A stretch of DNA of 64,000 nt from Roseateles toxinivorans. Its GTDB lineage: Bacteria > Pseudomonadota > Gammaproteobacteria > Burkholderiales > Burkholderiaceae_C. Position numbers and translations under genes: made by a program. The stretch is from NCBI RefSeq assembly GCF_004362525.1, contig NZ_SNXS01000007.1, forward strand, positions 62,001 to 126,000, in the 5' to 3' direction. Below, piece after piece: positions 17,425 to 24,571 of this stretch (within the stretch, counting starts at the first letter, position 1; every line of letters starts with the position of its first letter). The notes under the pieces were generated by a model. It searched no databases. It saw only the letters and a list, made by a program, of their open reading frames with translations, and was not told the origin of the DNA.

Positions 17425-18002
17425 CTTCACTGAACTCCAAACTGCTGTTCGGCAGCACCCTGCTGCTGGCCCTGGCCGGAGCCGCCTGGGCCCAGGCCAA
17501 GCCCGCCGTGCTGGTGCCCGCGCAAAGCGACGTCAGCTTCACCAGCAAGCAGATGGGCGTGCCGGTGGACGGCAAGTTCAAGCGCTTCGATGCCCAGATC
17601 GCCTTCGACCCGAAGAAGCCCGAGACCGGCAAGGTCGCCTTCACGATCGACATCGCCAGCGCCACCCTGGGCGCCCCCGAGTTCGACGCCGAGCTGGCCA
17701 AGGCGGCCTGGTTCGATGCCAAGAAGATCCCGCAGGCCAGCTTCCAGAGCAGCGCCATCAAGGCCAGCGGCCCGGGCAAGTTTGACGTGACCGGCAAGCT
17801 GAGCATCAAGGGCCAGACCCGCGACATCACCGTGCCGGTGACGATCGCCCAGGCCGGTGCCGTCAGCACCGCCACCGGCGCCTTCGCCATCAAGCGCCTC
17901 GAATTCAAGATCGGCGAGGGCGAATGGTCCGACACCTCGATGGTCGCCAACGACGTGCAGGTCAAGTTCAAGCTGACCCTGAACGGCCTGGCACCGCTCT
18001 GA
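17421..18002 (+). CDS. YceI family periplasmic protein, copy 1
   Basis: A 193-residue lipocalin-like protein with a signal peptide ending AWAQA. Family hallmarks are AQSDVSFTSKQMGVPVDGKFKRFD, ASFQSSAIKASGPGKFDVTGKLSIKGQTRDITVPV and the C-terminal beta-strands. YceI proteins bind isoprenoid or fatty-acid-type ligands in a beta-barrel. The ATG overlaps the cytochrome b561 stop. The frame is open far upstream of this ATG, through the cytochrome gene, but that is a non-coding shadow. This copy differs from the next two, lacking their Cys pair. Confidence 0.92.
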   Translation: MTSLNSKLLFGSTLLLALAGAAWAQAKPAVLVPAQSDVSFTSKQMGVPVDGKFKRFDAQIAFDPKKPETGKVAFTIDIASATLGAPEFDAELAKAAWFDAKKIPQASFQSSAIKASGPGKFDVTGKLSIKGQTRDITVPVTIAQAGAVSTATGAFAIKRLEFKIGEGEWSDTSMVANDVQVKFKLTLNGLAPL

Positions 18003-18042
18003 TCCCTTTTCCATCCCAACCCTTCTGCAACGAGAATCACCC

Positions 18043-18615
18043 ATGAACAAGACCCTGATCGCTGCCGCCCTGCTGAGCCTGGCCACCCTGGCCCAAGCCG
18101 AGACCGTCAACTACACGATAGACCCGACGCACACCTTCGTCGGCTACGAGATCTCGCACTTCGGCACTTCGACGAATCGCGGCCGCTTCGACAAGAAGGA
18201 AGGCACCGTGCAGCTGGACCGCGCAGCCAAGACCGGCAAGGTCGAGCTGACGCTGGACATGATGGCCGTCAACACCGGCGTCGCGCCCATGGACAAGCAT
18301 CTGCAGAGCGACGATTTCTTCTCGTCGGCCAAGTTCCCGACCGCCAAGTTCGTCGGCGACAAGTTCACGTTCAACGGCGACAAGGTCACCGAAGTGGCCG
18401 GCACCCTGACACTGCGCGACAAGACCCTGCCGGTGACGCTGAAGGCCACCAACTTCAATTGCTACCAGAACCCGATGTTCAAGCGCGAGGTCTGCGGCGG
18501 CGACTTCGAGACCACCATCATCCGCAGCCAGTACGGCATCAACTACGGCCTGAACTGGGGCTTCCCGGACGCCGTGCGCCTGGTGATCCAGGTCGAAGCC
18601 GTTCGCCAACAGTAA
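18043..18615 (+). CDS. YceI family periplasmic protein, copy 2
   Basis: A 190-residue periplasmic YceI protein with signal peptide MNKTLIAAALLSLATLAQA. It starts YTIDPTHTFVGYEISHFGTSTNRGRFDKKEGTV, the classic first strands, and contains FNCYQNPMFKREVCGGDFETTIIRSQYGINYGL. The Cys pair (NCY and EVCGGDF) could form a disulfide. It follows copy 1 by 40 bp with an ACGAGAA ribosome site, and copy 3 starts 5 bp after its stop. Its best relatives are the E. coli-type YceI proteins, in line with the upstream b561 gene. Confidence 0.93.
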   Translation: MNKTLIAAALLSLATLAQAETVNYTIDPTHTFVGYEISHFGTSTNRGRFDKKEGTVQLDRAAKTGKVELTLDMMAVNTGVAPMDKHLQSDDFFSSAKFPTAKFVGDKFTFNGDKVTEVAGTLTLRDKTLPVTLKATNFNCYQNPMFKREVCGGDFETTIIRSQYGINYGLNWGFPDAVRLVIQVEAVRQQ

Positions 18616-18620
18616 GTTCG

Positions 18621-19208
18621 ATGACGCGCGGGCCGGCCCGGCTGCTGTTCTGCCTGGTCTGGCCCTGCGCGCTCGCGGCCCAGCCGGTGACCTACCGGCT
18701 CGACCCGCTGCACAGCACCGTGCAGTTCGAGGTCTCGCACTTCAAGACGTCCACCCTGCGTGGACGTTTTGCCATGCTGAACGGGCTTGTGACCCTGGAC
18801 GCCGCCGCCCAGCGTGGCGAGGTCGGCCTGAGCGTTGACACCGCCACGGTGGACACCGGCCTGAAGGTGCTCGACGCCCGGCTGCGCCAGCCCGATCTGC
18901 TTGACAGCAGCGGCCACCCCCAGGCCTGGTTCGTGGCCAGCCGGTTTGCCTACAGCGACGGTCGCGTGGATGAGGTGCGAGGCGAGTTCACCTTGCGCGG
19001 CATCAGCCAGCCGCTGGCCCTGAAGGCGCTGCGCTTTGCCTGCCGCCAAGATGAGCGGCTGAAGACCGAGGTCTGCGGCGGCGACTTCGAGGCCACGCTG
19101 CTGCGCAGCGAGTTTGGCGCCACCTTCGGTCTGCCCTTTGTCGGAGACAAGGTCCGACTGCTGATTCAGGTCGAGGCCCTTCGCGACCCGGATTTGCCGC
19201 AGAAATGA
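18621..19208 (+). CDS. YceI family periplasmic protein, copy 3
   Basis: A 195-residue YceI protein, clearly a paralogue of copy 2: YRLDPLHSTVQFEVSHFKTSTLRGRF, and near the end FACRQDERLKTEVCGGDFEATLLRSEFGATFGLPF. The Cys pair is conserved with copy 2. It has a short signal peptide (to about ALAAQ). I set the start at MTRGPARL, 5 bp after the copy 2 stop; the longer frame overlapping copy 2 is a shadow. It is the last gene of the cytochrome b561-yceI-yceI-yceI operon. Confidence 0.9.
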   Translation: MTRGPARLLFCLVWPCALAAQPVTYRLDPLHSTVQFEVSHFKTSTLRGRFAMLNGLVTLDAAAQRGEVGLSVDTATVDTGLKVLDARLRQPDLLDSSGHPQAWFVASRFAYSDGRVDEVRGEFTLRGISQPLALKALRFACRQDERLKTEVCGGDFEATLLRSEFGATFGLPFVGDKVRLLIQVEALRDPDLPQK

Positions 19209-19386
19209 CAAATTCGTGACATCGGGCGCCAGCGCCCGCACCGACTGTCTGCCATTCGTGCAGCCTGTTCCCCGACCTGGGCACTACATCGCCTGGCCGT
19301 CGTGCCCCTGCCCCCCCTGCCGGTACAGTGCAAACCAGTCCTGATGAAACCAGTCCCCGGATTGCAATGAACAAGGCCCCGCTCCG

Positions 19387-20760
19387 ATGAACGCGCAGTA
19401 CCCCTCCAAGCCAGCCCCGGTTCACGGTTGGCAGCGCTTCGCCAGCAATGTGATGCGCGGCTTCCATGTCTATGCCAGCTGGCTGGTCAGCATCACCTGG
19501 ACGCGCTTTGTACTGCTGTCGCTGCTGCTGCTGATCGCATCGAGCATCCTGCAAGACCTGCCACCGTTCACCTGGCGCATCGACGAGCAGGTCGAGGAAG
19601 TACCCGTCAAGGCGGCCAAACCACAGAAACCGGCCAAGATCGAGAAAGCCGCGAAGCCGGAAAAGGCCGCCAAGCCCAGCAGCCCGTCCGTTCACTACGA
19701 CGTGACCATAGACGAGCGAGGCATCCGCGTGCTGCCGCGCGGCGCCGCCAGCGCCCCCGAGGGTGCGGCATCCGAGGCCTCCAAGCTGCCGTCAATACGC
19801 ATCGACCTGCCCAGCTCGCCCGACCGGGAGGCGATCAAGGAGGCCGTCGAAGAGGCACGCCAAGCCGTTCAGGAGGCGCTGGACGACAAGCAGCAGGCCA
19901 TCGAGCAGGCCCAGCAGGCGCTTGAAGAGAAGCAGCGCAGCTTCGAGGAGATGCAGGCCGCCGAGCCTGGTACCCGCCGCCGGGTGCGGGTGGTGCGCTT
20001 CGGCGACTTCCTGATGCAGCTGTCCCTGCTGCTGATTCTGGGCTCGGTGATCATCAAGGTCACCTACAAGGGCCGCATCCAGGCCGAGGTCAAGGCCGCC
20101 CAGGCCACCGAGACGGCCGAGGCCGAGTCGCTGAAACGCCAGGTCGTCGAGGCGCGGATGGCGGCCATGCAGGCCCAGGTCGAGCCGCACTTCCTGTTCA
20201 ACACGCTGGCCTCCATCGATCATCTGATCGAGACCGACCCGCCACGCGCCTCGATCATGCAGAAGAACTTGATCGCCCTGCTGCGCGCCTCGATGCCGAC
20301 GATGCGCGAGGCCAATGCCACCGGCGTGCGCGACCTGGGCCGCGAGCTGGCTGTGATCAAGCCGTATCTTGAGATCCTCAAGGTGCGCATGGAAGAGCGG
20401 TTGATGACCGACATCCAGGTGCCCGAGGGCCTGCTCTCGGCCGAGTTCCCGCCGATGATGATCCAGAGTCTGGTCGAGAACGCGATCAAACATGGCCTGG
20501 AGCCCAAGGCCGAGGGCGGCACCCTGACCGTCAAGGCCGAGATCGTGCACGGCAAGCTCTGCGTCACCGTGGCCGACACCGGCCTGGGCTTTGGCAAGGC
20601 CGCCACCGCCGGCACCGGCGTGGGCCTGGCCAATATCCGCGAGCGCCTGCAACTGCTCTATGGCAACAAGGCCACCTTGGCGGTGACCGAAAACTCGCCG
20701 TCCGGCACGGTGGTCAGCATCAGCGTGCCTTACAGCGCCAGAGAAGGAGTGTTTGCATGA
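19387..20760 (+). CDS. LytS-type sensor histidine kinase with Lys/Ala/Pro-rich periplasmic region
   Basis: A 457-residue inner-membrane kinase. TM1 is about 40-56 (FVLLSLLLLIASSIL). Then comes a periplasmic part with a K/A/P-rich stretch (75-98, KAAKP repeated), a short beta segment, and a predicted coiled coil of Glu/Gln/Ala heptads (146-193). TM2 is about 207-225. The His_kinase domain has the phosphoacceptor motif QVEPHFLFNTLAS (His268), followed by an HATPase domain (SLVENAIKHGLEP, DTGLGFG, GVGLANIRERL). It is translationally coupled (ATGA) to a small membrane protein and then a LytTR response regulator, its obvious partner. The signal is unknown. Confidence 0.93.
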   Translation: MNAQYPSKPAPVHGWQRFASNVMRGFHVYASWLVSITWTRFVLLSLLLLIASSILQDLPPFTWRIDEQVEEVPVKAAKPQKPAKIEKAAKPEKAAKPSSPSVHYDVTIDERGIRVLPRGAASAPEGAASEASKLPSIRIDLPSSPDREAIKEAVEEARQAVQEALDDKQQAIEQAQQALEEKQRSFEEMQAAEPGTRRRVRVVRFGDFLMQLSLLLILGSVIIKVTYKGRIQAEVKAAQATETAEAESLKRQVVEARMAAMQAQVEPHFLFNTLASIDHLIETDPPRASIMQKNLIALLRASMPTMREANATGVRDLGRELAVIKPYLEILKVRMEERLMTDIQVPEGLLSAEFPPMMIQSLVENAIKHGLEPKAEGGTLTVKAEIVHGKLCVTVADTGLGFGKAATAGTGVGLANIRERLQLLYGNKATLAVTENSPSGTVVSISVPYSAREGVFA

Positions 20761-21143
20761 AATCACTGCTCAAGTTCATCTTCGGCGCCGCCATCGTGAT
20801 GGGGCTGCTGACCCTGGCCTTCGGCCTGCTGGTCACCGTCAATCTGTTCACCATGCCGGACATGAATGTGACCATCAACGGCTGGGACCTGCCCGTCACC
20901 GAACTGCACCCCGGCCACCTGCTGATGGGCGCGATGGGGATTGCCATCGCCGCCGTGGTCATCGTGGTGGTGGTGCCTCTGTCGCTGATTCTTGGCCTGG
21001 CCCTGCCGCTGCTGATGCTGGCCCTGGGCCTCGGACTGGGGGTGCTGGCCCTGGTGGGCGTGGGCGCGCTGGCGTTGTCACCGGTGCTGATACTGCTGCT
21101 GCCGCTGATCTGGCTGGCGCGGCGGAATCGGGTCAAGCGCTGA
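20757..21143 (+). CDS. Small integral membrane protein between LytS kinase and LytTR regulator
   Basis: A 128-residue protein that I do not recognise. It has three hydrophobic stretches: residues 8-33, 57-78, and a long very hydrophobic Leu/Gly/Val run from about 79 to 121. It ends with basic ARRNRVKR. A short polar loop (MPDMNVTINGWDLPVTELHPGH) lies between TM1 and TM2, probably periplasmic. The start overlaps the kinase stop by 4 nt, and the response regulator begins 43 bp after its stop. Its position suggests an accessory or sensing role for the kinase, or a target of the system; neither is shown. Confidence 0.8.
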   Translation: MKSLLKFIFGAAIVMGLLTLAFGLLVTVNLFTMPDMNVTINGWDLPVTELHPGHLLMGAMGIAIAAVVIVVVVPLSLILGLALPLLMLALGLGLGVLALVGVGALALSPVLILLLPLIWLARRNRVKR

Positions 21144-21186
21144 CCCGGATCGGCATCCGGGCCACGAATACCGCTACGATTCGGCC

Positions 21187-22047
21187 ATGAACGACGTACT
21201 CCAATCCAATTCCGCCCCGCGCGCCGTGCTTGCCGACGACGAACGCCTGATGCGCGAGCAGCTGCGCGCCCGCCTGGCCGAGGTCTGGCCCGAGCTGCAG
21301 ATCGTTGCCGAGGCCAAGAACGGCATCGAGGCCGTGCAGCTGGTGGCCGAGCACAAGCCTGACCTGGTGTTCCTGGACATCCGCATGCCCGGCATGACAG
21401 GCGTCGAGGCGGCCCGCGAGATCGCGCAGTTGCCGGACAACGAGCAGAACGAAGGCGGCGACTGGCCGGACTGCGAGATCGTCTTCATCACCGCCTATGA
21501 CCAGTACGCCATCGAGGCCTTCGAGCAGGGGGTGGTGGACTATGTGCTGAAGCCCGCCGAGCGGGAGCGCCTGACCATCACCGTGGAGCGCATCCGCAAG
21601 CGTCTGGCCCAGCGCCATGACCATCAAAACGGCGCCGACACCGCCACCACCGATGCGCCGCCGCCCCAGCTGCAGCAATTGCTGCACCGCTTGTCACAGC
21701 AGCTGAAGCCGACCGGCACTCAGCCGCTGAAGTGGATACAGGCCACCGTCGGCCAGGCCATACAGATGATTCCGGTCGACGATGTGCTGTTTTTCATCTC
21801 CGACGAGAAATACACCCGGGTGCAGACCGCCACCATCGAGGCCCTGATACGCAAGCCGATCAAGGAACTGGTCGATGAGCTGGACCCGGAGCAGTTCTGG
21901 CAGATCCACCGCTCGACCCTGGTCAACACCAAGGCGATTGCCGGTGTGACCCGCGACCTGCGCGGCCGCCAGATGGTCGGCATCAAGGGCCTGAACGAGA
22001 AGCTGGAAGTGAGCCGCAGCTACACCCACCTGTTCAAAGGGATGTAA
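21187..22047 (+). CDS. LytTR family response regulator (AlgR/LytR type)
   Basis: A 286-residue DNA-binding response regulator. The receiver domain has DDE (18-20), the phosphoacceptor Asp64 in DLVFLDIRMPG and the conserved Lys in VDYVLKPAERERL. A variable linker with an acidic insert (DNEQNEGGDW) and a Gln/Pro-rich segment follows. The C-terminal LytTR domain begins near WIQATVGQAIQMIPVDDVLFFISDEKYTRV and ends with the family pattern FWQIHRSTLVNTKAIAGV. It is third in the kinase-membrane protein-regulator operon. Targets are not evident. Confidence 0.94.
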   Translation: MNDVLQSNSAPRAVLADDERLMREQLRARLAEVWPELQIVAEAKNGIEAVQLVAEHKPDLVFLDIRMPGMTGVEAAREIAQLPDNEQNEGGDWPDCEIVFITAYDQYAIEAFEQGVVDYVLKPAERERLTITVERIRKRLAQRHDHQNGADTATTDAPPPQLQQLLHRLSQQLKPTGTQPLKWIQATVGQAIQMIPVDDVLFFISDEKYTRVQTATIEALIRKPIKELVDELDPEQFWQIHRSTLVNTKAIAGVTRDLRGRQMVGIKGLNEKLEVSRSYTHLFKGM

Positions 22048-22093
22048 TGCCCTCGACTGACTGGGGCGGTACTTCGGCCGGCCAGGATCAACT

Positions 22094-22750
22094 TCAGCCG
22101 CGCCGCCGCGCCCAGCCCGCCACCCCCAACAGGCCCAGGCCCATCAAGGCATAGGTCGATGGTTCAGGGACGGCATTGATGGCGACCGCCACATTGTCGA
22201 TGCCGATGGCCTCGTCGCCGCCGCCCTGCGAGTTCGGGAAGGCAAAGCTGATGACCGCCGAGGCGCCGCTGTGCGCCAGCGTCAGGGACACCGCCCGGGC
22301 GCTGTCCACAAAGCCAGCGTTATTGCCGCGATCCGCGTTGTTCTCGACGATCACCGTGCCCGGGCCCAGTGAAAGCCCGTTCGGCGTGCCGTAGTTGCCG
22401 AACAGCTGGCTGATGACAGGGTTGCCGTCCACCATCACGACGATCATGTCGCCGTAGGGGAAGCTGCCGGGATTGCCATCAACGCTGTCCCACAGCGCCA
22501 GATCGAAGCTGAGCGTCAGCGTGGTGTGGAACGCCAGCGACGACAGGCTCAGCAGGCTGGCCGACTGCGTCGCATTGAACAGATGCTGGGCACCAAATCC
22601 GAAACTGCCCAGGCCGGCCGTTCCCGCCACAAACCCCGCGCCGCTCCAGGCGGCGTCCGCGCCGGACTCGAAGTCCTGGGTATAGACAGTGGCGGCCTGG
22701 GCAGCCCCAGACAACAGCACAGCAGCGGCGAGCATGGGCAGGGTTTTCAT
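22094..22750 (-). CDS. PEP-CTERM sorting domain protein
   Basis: A 218-residue secreted protein with signal peptide MKTLPMLAAAVLLSGAAQA and a C-terminal VPEPSTYALMGLGLLGVAGWARRRG exosortase signal. The body (VYTQDFESGADAAW, TLTLSFDLALWDSVDGNPGSF, GIDNVAVAI) looks like a jelly-roll/lectin-like sandwich often seen before PEP-CTERM tails. A GGAG stands before the ATG. The frame is open far upstream through the YhhN gene region, but only this start gives a signal peptide. It is unrelated in the body to the PEP-CTERM protein at 6.9-7.6 kb. Confidence 0.9.
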   Translation of the reverse strand: MKTLPMLAAAVLLSGAAQAATVYTQDFESGADAAWSGAGFVAGTAGLGSFGFGAQHLFNATQSASLLSLSSLAFHTTLTLSFDLALWDSVDGNPGSFPYGDMIVVMVDGNPVISQLFGNYGTPNGLSLGPGTVIVENNADRGNNAGFVDSARAVSLTLAHSGASAVISFAFPNSQGGGDEAIGIDNVAVAINAVPEPSTYALMGLGLLGVAGWARRRG

Positions 22751-22809
22751 CAGGGCACTCCGGGGTCGCAGATGTCTCATCCTGATCCGACCAAACGCCG
22801 CGTCAATCC

Positions 22810-23487
22810 CTAGGAAGCGGATCGCGAGCGTGCCAGCCCGGACGCGATGCACCACTGCGCAGCCCAGTAGGTGCTCAGCACCCAGACGCTGGCCAGCGGC
22901 AGCGGCCCGGCGAATTTGTTGGTGGCCAGAAACGCGTCCGAGATCACGAACAACAGGCCGCCCAGGGCCAGCACGGCATGGCGGCGCGCCTCTGCGGTGC
23001 CGCGTGCACGCCAGCCAACCACCGCCGCCTGGGCACCCATGGCGCTCAGACACAGCACATAGGCCAGCACCGGCACGCGCAGCGCCTCCGGCACACCGGA
23101 CCACAGGCCGCTGAGGATGCCGCCGGCAAGCAAGGCATAGAACACAAATGGCCAGGGCCAGGCTGCAAGGCCTTGCAGCCGCGTGAAGGCCCACAGATAG
23201 CAGAGATGGGCGATCAGAAAGGCCACCAGCCCCGGCAGAAAGCCCTCCTTGGGCCACATCAGCGCGATGTCGCCGACCAGCGAGAACCACAGCCCGGCCA
23301 GTACCCAGCGGCGCAGCTGCGGTGTGGCCCGCCCGCGCTGCATCGCATGGGCGATGATCAGCAGCGTGGTCAGCGGCTTGGCGACATAGCCCCATTCGCG
23401 CGGCAGCCACAGGCCGCTCTGGGACAGGATTGCGATCAGCGCGCAGAGCGCCGTCAGCGGGGCCAGCAGTCGGTAGGAGATAGGCAT
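22810..23487 (-). CDS. YhhN family membrane protein (lysoplasmalogenase-like)
   Basis: A 225-residue protein with about eight transmembrane helices. Typical YhhN/TMEM86 segments are visible: YVAKPLTTLLIIAHAM, FSLVGDIALMWPKEGFLPGLVAFLIAHLCYLWAF and LFVISDAFLATNKF. Eukaryotic TMEM86 hydrolyses lysoplasmalogens, and some bacterial members have been shown to do so. The Asp residues in GDIALM and SDAFL are the conserved charged membrane residues. I preferred the ATG at 23485-23487 (MPISYRLL); seven more in-frame codons lie upstream. Single gene, same strand as the PEP-CTERM gene but 59 bp apart. Confidence 0.88.
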   Translation of the reverse strand: MPISYRLLAPLTALCALIAILSQSGLWLPREWGYVAKPLTTLLIIAHAMQRGRATPQLRRWVLAGLWFSLVGDIALMWPKEGFLPGLVAFLIAHLCYLWAFTRLQGLAAWPWPFVFYALLAGGILSGLWSGVPEALRVPVLAYVLCLSAMGAQAAVVGWRARGTAEARRHAVLALGGLLFVISDAFLATNKFAGPLPLASVWVLSTYWAAQWCIASGLARSRSAS

Positions 23488-23664
23488 GCCCGATTCTGGG
23501 CAGGTCATCGCCGGGACTCAATTGCCGATTACACCGACAGCCGCTCATGCGCCCTATCGTGCAGCCCATTCGCACAATGGTGCCGTCTCTCGCAAGCCGC
23601 TCGCGCTCGACGCCTTTGCCAAAGAAACTCGGCCACTTCAGAAAAACACCGGAGGACCTCCACC

Positions 23665-24558
23665 ATGCTCAAGCTCACAGGCCTGACCCATGTCTATGCC
23701 AACGGCACGAAGGCGCTGGACAACGCCACCCTCGACATTCCCAAGGGCATGTTCGGCCTGCTGGGCCCCAACGGCGCCGGCAAATCCACCCTGATGCGCT
23801 GCATCGCCACGCTGCAGACCCCCAGCGCCGGCAGCATCCAGTTCGGTGACATCGATGTCATCAAGCAGCCCGAGCGGCTGCGCGCCACGCTGGGCTATCT
23901 GCCGCAGGACTTTGGCGTCTATCCGCGCGTCTCGGCCTATGACCTGCTGGATCATCTGGCCGTGCTCAAGGGCATTGCCGGCAAGGGCGAGCGCCGCGAC
24001 ACCGTGGAAACCCTGCTCACCCAGGTCAACCTCTGGGAAGTGCGCAAGAAGGCCGTGGCCGGCTACTCGGGAGGCATGCGCCAGCGCTTCGGCGTGGCCC
24101 AGGCGCTGATCGGCAAGCCGCAGCTGATCATCGTCGACGAGCCCACCGCCGGCCTGGACCCCGAGGAGCGCAACCGCTTCAACAACCTGCTGGCCGAGAT
24201 CGGCGAGAACGTGGTCGTCATCCTCTCGACCCATATCGTCGATGACGTGGCCGATCTGTGCCCGAGGATGGCTATCATCAACCAGGGCCGCATCGTGCAG
24301 ACCGGGGCCCCGCAAGACCTGACCCGAGAACTGCAGGGCCGGGTCTGGCGCCGCGCCATCGAGTCGGCCCGCCTAGGCAGCTACCAGGCCGAAATGAATG
24401 TGATCTCGAACCGCCTGCGCGGCGGCCAGACCGTCATCCATGTGCTGGCCGACACCGTGCCGGCGGCAGGCTTCGAGCCGGTCGAGGGCGGCCTCGAAGA
24501 CCTGTACTTCGCCACGCTGGTGCAGTCGCGCCGCAGTACAGCAGCTGCTGCAGCCTGA
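23665..24558 (+). CDS. ABC transporter ATP-binding protein (ABC-2 type)
   Basis: A 297-residue ATPase: Walker A GPNGAGKST, Q-loop LGYLPQDFGVYPRVSAYDLLDHLAVLKGI, signature YSGGMRQRFGVAQAL, Walker B LIIVDEPTAGLDPEERNRF and the switch His in LSTHIVDDVADLC. A C-terminal extension of about 80 residues (from GRVWRRAI) is usual in this group. A perfect GGAGG precedes the ATG; the frame is open upstream but antisense to the YhhN gene there. It is followed 13 bp later by a permease/aminopeptidase fusion, its membrane partner. Exported substrate unknown. Confidence 0.94.
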   Translation: MLKLTGLTHVYANGTKALDNATLDIPKGMFGLLGPNGAGKSTLMRCIATLQTPSAGSIQFGDIDVIKQPERLRATLGYLPQDFGVYPRVSAYDLLDHLAVLKGIAGKGERRDTVETLLTQVNLWEVRKKAVAGYSGGMRQRFGVAQALIGKPQLIIVDEPTAGLDPEERNRFNNLLAEIGENVVVILSTHIVDDVADLCPRMAIINQGRIVQTGAPQDLTRELQGRVWRRAIESARLGSYQAEMNVISNRLRGGQTVIHVLADTVPAAGFEPVEGGLEDLYFATLVQSRRSTAAAAA

Positions 24559-24571
24559 AGGGGATCAGGCC

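Noticed and set aside
16788-18002. Single 404-codon frame across cytochrome b561 and the first YceI gene
   Set aside because: The first part is out of frame with the clearly conserved cytochrome; only the part from 17421 is a real protein with a signal peptide.
22978-24558. 526-codon frame that would put about 230 residues before the ABC ATPase
   Set aside because: The extension is antisense to the YhhN gene, looks non-coding, and GGAGG precedes the ATG at 23665.
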